DNA of 64,000 bases, taken from contig NC_081413.1 in NCBI RefSeq assembly GCF_030272615.1, positions 141,455,872-141,519,871 on the forward strand. Reading direction: 5' to 3'. Below are positions 35,501 through 46,140 of the stretch, in pieces. The translations under genes and the position numbers were made by a program. Numbering within the stretch: position 1 is the first letter of the stretch; each line of letters starts with the position of its first letter. The notes below the pieces were generated by a model, which saw nothing but the letters and a program-made list of their open reading frames with translations, was not told where the DNA came from and made no database searches. The stretch comes from Cryptomeria japonica (lineage: Eukaryota > Streptophyta > Pinopsida > Cupressales > Cupressaceae).

Positions 35501-36059
35501 TTTGAAATTTATTTGCGAGTTAAATTGTTAAACATGAAATTTATCTTTTAGTTAGAGATGAAAAATTAAACATGTCTGACCAACTGTTTGACCACACTTG
35601 ACGTTGAAATGGAAAAATAAAGAGAGGACAACTCAGATTTTCAACGCACGACAACTTCGATTTACTAGCCAACTAAGACAAAAAACAAACACAAAACCCG
35701 AATCGCCATGAACATCATGTTAAGCATTTAATATAGAATAGTAGAAAGGTTCTAGCAGTAACAGTTATGCAATTTGAATAATTTTATGGATCTTGTGACA
35801 CAAATTGTTGCATTTCATGTGTCAACATAATGTGGAACCAAATACCAATTTACTAATAATTCAAATTCACAATTAAAAATATGAAATAAGTATCCGTTTT
35901 GATTGACAAATTCAAGGAATACAATATCAAAAATCATCAATGACAACTATAGTATTGAAATTTTGCAAATTGAAATTGTAATATAACTCAAGAACTGTAG
36001 TATAATTATAAATACCTATAAACTGACTGCTAATTCACTTCAGTGACTCACTCTGAGGC
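35501..36059. other. AT-rich gene-free stretch
   Basis: No coding region or repeat was recognised. It lies between the repetitive block and the 3' end of the hAT pseudogene, and would contain the 3' terminus of that hAT element if it is intact. No inverted terminus could be assigned. Confidence 0.4.
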
Positions 36060-36239
36060 TTCTAGATCCCAAATGGACTCAAGATCCGGAAACTAACTAG
36101 TACTAACAAGTTCATCTTCATTCTAAGTTGGGTATTCAAAAATGTCTTCGTCTTCATGCTGACTTTGAGTTTGTGATCGATCATATTCATTTGTCTCAGC
36201 ACTAGCACTAGCAGTAGCACCACCAGCTTTTAAAGTGTT

Positions 36240-37456
36240 GCACACCCCTCATCTTTCACGCATGGAATTCTAGATTGCCAGTGCCCTATCATATGGAAAA
36301 TCTCTAACATTATACTAGGTTACAAACAACCTCAAGCAAGTTTCCAAATTCTTGTCTAATTTGTTTATGATATTTGATTTCAAAAGCCCTAATGCACTGA
36401 AAACTCTCTCATCTTCCATCGACCCCAATATCATTGTTTGACATAAATCAACAAGTTTCAAATATTCTGGTATTGCAATACGCAATGCTTCACTTTGATC
36501 TATCCTTTTCCAAAGCCTTGTGATTGATCCAGGTCCAAATGGATTCTCCAAGTTAATCAACTGTTGTTTCATAACCAATGCAAAATGTTTATATTGTTTT
36601 CTAAGATGATTTGAATTTAAAATTCCTTCTATTGGTTGTCCATTGCAATATGCATCTTTTGAAAATGTCAATATCAATTCCTCTAGTTTTTATGATACAT
36701 CTTTGTGTCATTTGGATTATCTCCACTTGAATGCCAAAATTGAGGATACACACAACCCATGGCTTCAAGTATTTCTTCTCGAGGGAATCTTTCATGAATC
36801 TCAGTTGAAAGTTCATATGCAATAGACTTCAAATTATCACTAACAGATTTAACAATCCTGTCAAAATGTTCCTTTTTAACTGGTAGTGCTCTGCCTCGCT
36901 TGCCCGTCTTAGATTGGTGCATTGGTATTTGAAATGATTTTACAAAGACACATATCTCATTTTTTGTATTGAAATGTAAAAAAATTTCAGCATGATTCAA
37001 ATCTGTAATTATCTGCCACCTAAAAAAATTTGGGCTTCGCCCTGTTAGATCTGAATATAGACCATTCAGGCTCAAGCATGTCATTTTACGTAGATTGCTA
37101 TACTCATTGATATACATAGTTTTGTCTTGGGCTTTCTTAAAAATTTTGTTCATTGAATCCAGCATGGGGAGAAGACTAGCTAAAGTTAACAGAGTCTCTA
37201 TATCACTTAACTTATGTAAGAGATCAGGAGCTTTGTCTACTATGAGGTGTTTCTCATACATTAGTCCGATCAAGGATTAATATTCTATTAGAATTCGTTC
37301 TGCTGGTCCATGCAAGGAGATCCATTTGGTCTCAACATCCCTGAGAAGCTTGTTTCTTGTTGTTACTCCCTCAACAAAAATTTGAAATTCTGCAAAACGT
37401 TTAGGACTTTGGCAGAAGTATGAGTGGATCTCGTGGACCAGATCTTCAACTTTTGA
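36240..37456 (-). pseudogene. hAT-superfamily transposase, C-terminal half (with dimerisation domain)
   Basis: The minus-strand frames carry the second half of an hAT-type transposase. VSKVEDLVHEIHSYFCQSPKR with WISLHGPAERIL opens the piece (37,456-37,280). A long middle part with LNGLYSDLTGRSPNFFRWQ follows (37,273-36,683). The C-terminal dimerisation region is DERVFSALGLLKS and NKLDKNLETCLRLFV (36,677-36,315). Beyond a TAG at 36,315, NVRDFPYDRALAI continues the family pattern to about 36,240. Stops near 37,277, 36,680 and 36,315 and a frame change near 36,690 inactivate it. The piece begins exactly where the 17.5-kb insertion ends. Its N-terminal partner lies at 54,937-56,342. Confidence 0.85.
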
Positions 37457-37460
37457 CACT

Positions 37461-37512
37461 GGGTATGTGCACCAAGTTGTGGTACCAAAAGGGGGTCTTA
37501 AGATGCCACTTT
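37461..37512. repeat. Left terminal inverted repeat of the 17.5-kb element
   Basis: It begins GGGTATGTGCACCAAGTTGT at 37,461 and pairs with the complement of 54,889-54,932. Relative to the right end it has a roughly 13-base extra segment before the TGCCAC motif. It ends in a T run near 37,512. Confidence 0.85.
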
Positions 37513-38324
37513 TTTTTCTGAAATTAGCAAAGTCTAAACGTCAACAACAAATTGAAGATAGTTACACTCCAAATTTGAAGATGCAACAACAACAAGAGTC
37601 GGAGTGCTTCGAGTCCACTTTCTAAACTACTAATTTTTTTTGAAAATGGTGGAGATTAAGGGCTTCAAAAAGGGGGGCCACAAAAAGTGGTCCTGTTTTT
37701 ATGCAAAAAACATAACATAGCGTCTGTTGTGGCCCCCCTAAAATGTTAACTTTTTTTTTTAATTTTTAAAATTGCTTTAGTGAGAAATTAGCTAACACCT
37801 TCAAGTTTATGCCAAAATTTTCAGCTAATTTTTTAATGAGTATGTGATTTTTTACTAATTTTCGAAGTGGACACATCCTGAAAAACAAAAATTTGAGCGT
37901 GCTTCCCCCTAAATTCATTGAAACAAATCAAAAATCAATTTTTTTTTTAAAATTGTGTAGAATGGAGTCTAGTTTCTAAAAATGTAATTTTTTTCAAAAT
38001 CTGATGAACGTGTAAAAATCTAGACCCAAAATAGTGCATGTTGATTTTTGACAAAAAATGAACAGACTAACAAAAGAAATTATAGATGAAAGACTTAACG
38101 AAATCAAAATTTGAAATAAATTACATTTTTGGATAGCTAAGAGGGAGCTCAAGTTTACCACAGTATTTTTTTTAACTTCATTGAAACACGTGCAAACCTG
38201 ACGGAGAGCACGACCAAAAATATGTCAAAATTTTCAATGTTATGACAAAAACACATCTCTAGCCTGAAATGGTTGTCCAAACCTTTGGGTTGGATGCCCA
38301 AGGCAAATCCAAACCATAGGTTTG
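37513..38324. other. AT-rich left subterminal DNA of the 17.5-kb element
   Basis: No gene is visible. The sequence has long A and T runs and two GGGGGGCCAC-type patches near 37,670-37,740 that look like degenerate inverted neighbours (GGGGGGCCACAAAAAGTGG, and further on GTGGCCCCCC). These GTGGCC patches echo the inner part of the terminal repeats. Confidence 0.45.
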
Positions 38325-38470
38325 GTGTTTCCCAAAGTGGGACATTTGGCGCTCGCTAAATATGGCGAGCGCCCTATTTGGCGTGTGCCCTATTTGGTGT
38401 GCCCCAAATATGGCGCTTGCCCTATTTGGCGTGCACCCAATGTGATGAATGGATATTCCATTTGGCGTGT
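38325..38470. repeat. Left block of GGCGC-centred palindromes
   Basis: There are at least five TTTGGCG or CCAAATATGGCG units, for example CATTTGGCGCTCGCTAAATA and CAAATATGGCGCTTGCCCTA. Later single copies flank the inverted repeat at 38,700-38,735 (TTTGGCGCGCGCCAAATG, a perfect palindrome). The same unit type occurs on the far side of the satellite at 45,385-45,625. Candidate protein-binding or recombination sites; function unknown. Confidence 0.7.
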
Positions 38471-38479
38471 GCCAAATGT

Positions 38480-38824
38480 GGATGAAGAGGGAGATAGCTC
38501 GAGGGATAGCAGAATAAGGGAATTGTGAGAGCTAGAAAGGGGAGGGACAAAGAAGAGTATGTATCTATAAGAATGAAGAGCCCGAGAAGAGGTAAGGGGA
38601 GAGAGAGAATATGAGATCTAGTTCATAGAGAGAGATGGAACTACGAGGGAAGGGAGATAAAGAAGGGAGAGGTGAGATGGGGGTTTCTATGTACACATTT
38701 GGCTCTCTCCCTATTTGGCGCGCGCCAAATGTGGAATAGATACAAACTCTTCTTTGTCCCTCCCCTCTCTAGCTCTCACAATTCCCTTATTCTCCTATCC
38801 CTCGAGCTATCTCCCTCTTCATCC
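38480..38824. repeat. 87-base near-perfect inverted repeat (long hairpin)
   Basis: The left arm 38,480-38,566 (GGATGAAGAGGGAGATAGCT onward) is the reverse complement of 38,738-38,824 with about four mismatches. The spacer is 171 bases and contains purine-rich GAGAGA sequence and one GGCGC palindrome. If transcribed it would fold into a long dsRNA stem. It could also be the two ends of a small nested element, but no duplication flanks it clearly. Confidence 0.8.
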
Positions 38825-38892
38825 TTACACCCATCTAATTCCCTCTCTCACCTCTTTCCCTCTGTTTTTTCCTCACTCCCTCCTCTCTCTAG

Positions 38893-41800
38893 GTCCTAAG
38901 GGGTCATAGGACACCATATGACCCCTTAGGACACAAAATGACCCCTAACAACACCTAAGGGGTCATAGGACACCATATGACCTCTTAGGTTACCATAGGA
39001 CCCATAACGACACCATATTTTGTCCTAAGTGATCATAGGACACATAACGACACCATATGGTGTCTTAATGGGTCATAGGACACCATATGACCCCTTAGGT
39101 GTCGTTAGGGGTCATATTGTGTCCTAAGAGGTTATATCATGTCCTATGACCCCTTAGGAAACCATACGACCCATACCGATACCATATTGTGTCCTATAGG
39201 GTCATATGGTGTCCTAAAGGGTCATAGGAAACCATATGACCCCTTACGAAACCATACGACCCATAACGACACCCTATTGTGTACTGAGGGGTCATATGGT
39301 GTCCTAAGGGGTCATAGGATACCATATGACCCCTTACAACACCATACGACCCATAACAACACCCTATTGTGTCCTAGGGGGTCATATGCTATCCTAAGGG
39401 GTCATAAGACACCATATGACCCCTTAGCACACCATACGACCCATAACGACACCCTATTGTGTCCTAGGGGGTCATATGGTGTCCTAAGGGGTCATAGGAC
39501 ACCATATGACCCCTTATGACACCATGCGACCCATAACAACACCTAAGGGGTCATATGGTGTCCTATGGCCCCATAGGACACTAGATTACCCCTTAGGTGT
39601 CCATACGACCCATAACGATACCATATTGTGTCCTAAGGGGTCATATGGTGTCCTAAGGGGTCATAGGACACCATATGACCCCTTAGGACACCATACAACC
39701 CATAACGACACCATATTGTGTCCTAAGGGGCAATATGGTGTCCTCAGGGGTCATAAGACACCATATGACCCCTTAGGAAACCATACGACCCATAGCGACA
39801 CCCTATTGTGTACTAGGGGGCCATATGGTGTCCTAAGGAGTCATAGCACACCATATGATGCCTTAGGTGTCCATACGACCCATAACGACATCATATTGTG
39901 TCCGAAGGGGTCATATGGTGTCCTAAGGGGTCATAAGACACCATATGATCCCTTAGGACACCATACGACCCATAATGACACCCTATTGTATCCTAGGGGG
40001 TCATATGGTGTCCTATGGCCCCATAGGACACCATATGACCCCTTAGGTGTCATTATGGGTCATATGGTGTCGTAAGGGGTCATATGGTGTGCTATGACAC
40101 CTTAGGACACCATATGACCCCTTAGCTGTTGTTATGGGTCGTATGGTGTCGTATTGGGTTGTATTGTGTCCTAAGGGGTCATAGGACAACATATGACCCC
40201 TTAGGACACCATACGACCCATAACGACACCATATTGTGTCCTAAGGGGTCATAAGACACCATATGACCCCTTAGGACACCATACGACCCATAACAATAAC
40301 CTATAGTGTCCTAGGGGGTCATATGGTGTCCTAAGGGGTCATAGGAGACCATATGACACCTTACGACACCATACAACCCATAACGACACCCTATTGTGTC
40401 CTAGGGAGTCATATGGTGTCCTGAGGGGTCATAGGACACCATATGACCCCTTACGACACCATACGACCCATAACGACACCTAAGGGGTCATATGGTGTCC
40501 TAATGGGCTATAGGACACCATATGACCCCTTAGGTGTCCATACGACCCATAACGACACCATATTGTGTACTAAGGGGTCATATGGTGTCCTAAGGGGGCA
40601 TAAGACACCATATGAACCGTTACGACACCATACGACCCATAACGACACCCTATTGTCTCCCACGGGGTCATATGGTGTTCTAATGTGTCATAGGACACCA
40701 TACAACCCATTACGACACCATACGACACCTAAGGGGTCATAGGACACCATATGAGCCCTTAGATGTCCATAAAAACCCATAACGACACCATACTATGTCC
40801 TAAGGGGTCATATGTTGTCCTAAGGGGTCATAAAACACCATATGCTCCCTTAGGACACCATACGACCCATAACAACACCCTATTGTGTCCTAGGGGGTCA
40901 TATGGTGTCCCAAGGTGTCATGGGACACCATATGACCCCTTAAGACACCATACGACCCGTAACGACACCCTATTGTGTCCTAGGGGGTCATATGGTGTCC
41001 TAAGCGGTCATAGTACACCATATGACCCCTTACCACACCATATGACCCATGACGACACCTAAGGAGTCATATGGTGTCCTAAGGGGTCATAGGACATCAT
41101 ATGACCCCTTAGGTGTCCATACGACCCATAACGACACCATATTGTGTCCTAAGGGGTCATAAGACACCAAATGATCCCTTATGACACCATACGACCCATA
41201 ACGACACCCTATTGTGTCCTAGGGGGTCATATGGTGTCCTAAGGTGTCATAGGACACCATATGACCCCTTAGGTGTCATTATGGGTCATATGGTGTCCTC
41301 TTGGGGCGTATTGTGTCCTAAGGGGTCATAGGACACCATATGACCCCTTAGGACACCATACGACCCGTAACGACGCCATATTGTGTCCTAAGGGCTCATA
41401 TGGTGTCCTAAGGGGTCATAAGACACCATATGACCCCTTAGGACACCATACGACCCATAACAGTACCCTATTGTATCCTAGGGGGTCATATGGTGTCCTA
41501 AGGGGTCATAGGACACCATATGACCCCTTACGATACCATACGACCCATAATGACACCTAAGGTATCATATGGTGTCCTAAGGGGTCATAGGACACCATAT
41601 GACCCCTTAAGTGTCAATATGACCCATAACGACACTGTATTGTGTCCTAAGGGGTCATATGGTGTCCTAAGGGGTCATAAGATACCATATGATCCCTTAG
41701 GACACCATACGACCCATAACGAAACCCTATTGTGCCCTAGGTGGTCATATGTTGTTCTAAGGGGTCATAGGACACCATATGACCCCTTACAACACCATAC

Positions 41801-44800
41801 AACCCATAACGACACCCTATTGTGTCCTAGGGGGTCATATGGTGTCCTAAGGGGTCATAGGACACCATATGAGCCCTTATGACACCATACGACCCATAAC
41901 GACACCTAAGGGGTCATATGGTGTCCTAAGGGGTCATAGGATACCATATGACCCCTTAGGTGTCCATACGACCCATAATGACACCATATTGTGTCCAAAG
42001 GGGTCATATGGTGTCCTAAGGAGTCATAAGACACCATATGATCCTGTAGGACAACATATGACCCATAACGACACCCCATTGTATCATAGGGGGTCATATG
42101 GTGTCCTAAGGTGTCATAGGACACCATATGACCCCTTACGACACTATACAAGCCATAACGACACCTAAGAGGTCATATGGTGTCATATGGGGCCATAGGA
42201 CACCATATGACCCCTTAGGTGTCGTTATGAGTCGTATGGTGTCATATTGGGTCGTATTGTGTCCTAAGGGGTCATATGGTGTCCTAAGGGGTCATAGGAG
42301 ACCATATGACCCCTTAGGACACCATACAACCCATAACGACACCATATTGTGTCCTAAGGGGTCATATGGTGTCCTAAGGGGTCATAAGACACCATATGAC
42401 CCCTTAGGACACCATATGACCCATAACGACACCATATTGTGTCCTAGGGGGTCATATGGTGTCCTAAGGGGTCATAGGACACCATATGACCCCTTACGAC
42501 ACCATACGATCGATAACAACACCTAAGGGGTCACAGGACACCATATGACCCTTTAGGTGTCCATACGACCCATAATAACACCATATTGTCTCCTAAGGGG
42601 TGATATGGTGTCCTAAGTGGTCATAAGACACCATACGACCCCTTAGGACACCATACGACCCATAAGGACACCCTATTGTGTCCTAGGGGGTCATATGGTG
42701 TGCTAAGGGGTCATAGGACACCATATGACCCCTTACGACACCATACGACCCATAACAACACCCTATTGTGTCCTAGGGGGTCATATGGTGTCCTAAGGGG
42801 TCAGAGGACACCATATGACCCCTTACGACACCATACGACCCATAACAACACCTAAGGGGTCATATGGTGTCCTAAGGGGTCATAGGACACCATGTGCCCC
42901 CTTAGGTGTCCATACGACCCATAATGACACCATATTGTGTCCTAAGGGGTCATATGGTGTCCTAAGGGGTCATAAGACACCATATGATCCCTTAGGACAC
43001 AATACGACTCATAGAAATAACCTATTGTGTCCTAGGGGGTCATATGGTGTCCTAAGGGGTCATAGGACACCATATGACCCCTTACGACACCATACGACCC
43101 ATAACGACACCTAAGGGGTCATATGGTGTCCTAAAGGGTGATAGGACACCATATGACCCCTTAGGTGTCCATACAACCCATAGCAAAACCATATTGTGTC
43201 CTAAGGGGTCATATGGTGTCCTAAGGGGTCATAAGACACCATATGATCCGTTAGGACACCGTACGACCCATAATGACACCCTATTGTGTCCTAGGGGGTC
43301 ATATGGTGTCCTAAGGTGTCATTGGACACCATATGACCCCTTACGACACCATACGACCCATAATGACACCTAAGGGGTCATACGGTGTCCTATGGGGCCA
43401 TAGGACACCATATGACCCCTTAGGTGTCATTGTGGGTAGTATGGTGTCGTATTGGGTCGTATTGTGTCCTAAGGGGTCATATGGTCTCCTAAGGGGTCAT
43501 AGGACACCATATGACCCCTTAGGTATCCATACGACCCATAACGAGACCATATTGTGTTCTAAGGGGTCATATGGTGTCCTAAGGGGTCATAAGACACCAT
43601 ATGATCCTTGAGGACACCATACGACCCATAACGACACCCTATTGTGTCCTAGGGGGTCATATGGTGTCCTAAGGTGTCATAGGAGACCATATGACCCCTT
43701 ACGACACCATATGACACTTAAGGTGTCATATGGTGTCCTAAGGGGTCATAGGATACCATATGAACCCTTAGGTGTCCATACGACCCATAACGACACCATA
43801 CTGTGTCCTAAGGGGTCATATTGTGTCCTAAGGGGTCATATTGTGTCCTAAGGGGTCATAAGACACCATATGATCCCTTAGGACACCATACGACACATAA
43901 CGACACTGTATTTTGTCCTAGGGGTCATATGGTGTCCTAAGGTGTCATGGGACACCATATGACCCCTTACGACACCATACGACCCATAACGACACCCTAT
44001 TGTGTCCTAGGGGGTCATATGGTGTTCTAAGGGGTCATAGGACACCATATGATGCCTTACCACACCATACGACCCATAACGACAGCTAAGGAGTCATATG
44101 GTGTCCTAACGGGTTATAGGACATCATATGACCCCTTATGTGTCCATACGACCCATAATGACACCATATGGTGTCCTAAGGGGTCATAAGACACCATATG
44201 ATCCCTTAGGACACCATACAACCTGTAACGACACCCTATTGTGTCCTAAGGTGTCATAGGACACCATATGACCCCTTAGGTGTCGTTATGGGTCGCATGG
44301 TGTCGTATTGGGGCGTATTGTGTCCTAAGGGGTCATATGGTGTCCTAATGGGTCATAGGACACCATATGACCCCTTAGGACACCATACGACCCATAACAA
44401 CATCATATTGTTTCCTAAGGGGTCATGTGGTGTCCTAAGGGGTCATAAGACACCATATGACCCCTTAGGACACCATACGACCCATAACGGTACCCTATTG
44501 TGTCCTAGGGGGTCATATGGTGTCCTAAGGTGTCATAGGACACCATATGACCCCTTACGACACCATATGACCCATAACGACACCTAAGGGGTCATAGGAC
44601 ACCATATGACACCTTAGGTGTCAATACGACCCATAACAACACCATACTGTGTCCTAAGGGGTCATATGGTGTTTTAAGGGGTCATAAGACACCATATGAT
44701 CCCTTAGGACACCATACGACCCATAACGACACCCTATTGTGTCCTAGGGGGTCATATGGTGTCCTAAGGGGTCATAGGACACCATATGAACCCTTACGAC

Positions 44801-45330
44801 ACCATACGACCCATAACGACACCCTATTGTGTCCTAGGGGGTCATATGGTGTCCTAAGGGGTCATAAGACACCATATGAGCCCTTACGACACCATACGAC
44901 CCATAACAACACCTAAGGGGTCATATGGTGTCCTAAGGGGTCATAGGACACCATATGACCCCTTAGGTGTCCATACGACCCATAACGACACCATATTGTG
45001 TCCTAAAGGGTCATATGGTGTCCTAAGGGGTCATAAGACACCATATGATTCCGTAGCACACCATATGACCCATAACGACACCCTATTGTGTCCTAGGGGG
45101 TCATATGGTGTCCTAAGGTGTAGTATGACACCATATGACCCCTTATGACACTATACGACCCATAACGACACCTAAGGGGTCATATGGTGTCCTATGGTGT
45201 CATAGGACACCATATGACCCCTTACGACACCATACGACCCATAGCGACACCTAAGGGGTCATATGGTGTCCTAAGGGCTCATAGCACACCATATGACCCC
45301 TTAGGTGTCCATACGACCCATAACGACACT
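38893..45330. repeat. 6.4-kb hairpin satellite, 90-bp unit in a 259-bp higher-order repeat
   Basis: About 70 copies of a unit near 90 bp are built from GGGGTCATATGGTGTCCTA, AGGGGTCA and the inverted TAGGACACCATATGACCCC, so each unit can form a 19-base-pair stem. Units group into a 259-bp higher-order repeat (two of about 90 bp and one of about 79 bp), visible from equal spacing at 42,815, 43,074 and 43,333. Long open frames run through it, but the 259-bp period shifts frame each time, so they are not genes. Variants of the unit (TAGGTGTCC and ACCCTATTGTGTCC types) are interspersed. No such array is expected in an ordinary DNA transposon. Confidence 0.95.
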
Positions 45331-45384
45331 ATCAAACTATAGGGTATAGAGTAGAAATTTATCAAAGGTTAAAAAATTTCAATG

Positions 45385-45625
45385 GAAGTCATTTGGCTAG
45401 CGCCAAATATGGCGCATGGGTTGCACAAAAAAAATTTCAAAGGTAAAAAAATTTCAATGGAAGTCATTTGTGTAGCGCCAAATATGGCTAGCGCCATATT
45501 TGGTGCTAGCCAAATCAGCTGCACAAAAAAAGGGTTATAGCATATATAGTTAGTGTTTAGTTTTAGGTAAAAAATTTCAATGGAAGTCATTTGGCTAGCA
45601 CCATATTTGGCGCTAGCCAAATGAG
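45385..45625. repeat. Right block of GGCGC/GCTAGC palindromes in three repeats
   Basis: Three repeats start AAATTTCAATGGAAGTCATT and then carry GGCTAGCGCCAAATATGGC or its inverse, followed by GCTGCACAAAAAA-type ends. The middle of the block (45,470-45,515) reads as one extended palindrome of TAGCGCCAAATATGGC and GCTAGCGCCATATTTGGTGC elements. It mirrors the block at 38,325-38,470 on the other side of the satellite. Confidence 0.75.
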
Positions 45626-46140
45626 CTGCACTAAAAAACAGTTATATGGGACCCTTGATCGATGATCCAAGCCCACATTCTCTTTTTTTGTCTTCTTTCT
45701 ACGCATGATCAGACAAAAAAATGCTTTTTGCATGGTGTTGAAATTTTATGCAAGGTTATTTAATACATTCCATTAGCTCTCGACCACCTTTTTTTTCATT
45801 TGGCAACGTCAAAGAGGAAGAACATAGTTTTTTTATCAAATTTGAATAATTGAGGTAATATTTTCTTGTTTTTAGAATTCAAATACTTATTAATTGTTAT
45901 TTTGTTTAAATGTTAGAATAAAAGTGTGAGTCAAAATTGATTATAATCCTATTAGATTTACATTAGATTTAACAATGCATTTGAAGGAAGTTGCATAAGA
46001 AAATTAATTGTTTAGTGGTTTAAAACAAAATTTGCAATTTCATACATCCTTTTTAAGATCTTATGAAATAATTTAGAAAAGGAATACATGAAATAATTTC
46101 AATTTCATATATCCATTTTAACATATGCAACATCATCATC
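45626..46140. other. Presumed upstream region of the transposase gene
   Basis: This is AT-rich sequence without coding potential, about 500 bases long, ending at the transposase ATG at 46,141. It includes a GATCGATGATC palindrome near 45,658. It probably contains the promoter, but no TATA box could be assigned with confidence. Confidence 0.4.

Noticed and set aside
37457-37465. CACTA-type terminus, because the left end reads CACTGGG
   Set aside because: The right end does not show a matching CACTR terminus with a 3-bp duplication. Treating CACT as a 4-bp target duplication explains both ends and the in-frame hAT junction better.
39139-45148. Chains of 80-190-codon plus-strand open frames with a repeating SYGVLRGHRTPYDPL-like peptide
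   Set aside because: They are translations of the 90-bp satellite. The 259-bp higher-order period shifts the frame, successive frames overlap in different phases, and there is no start or splice logic.
38893-45330. CRISPR-like array interpretation of the regular repeats
   Set aside because: There are no unique spacers; units are contiguous variants of each other, the context is a plant nuclear genome, and no cas genes are present.
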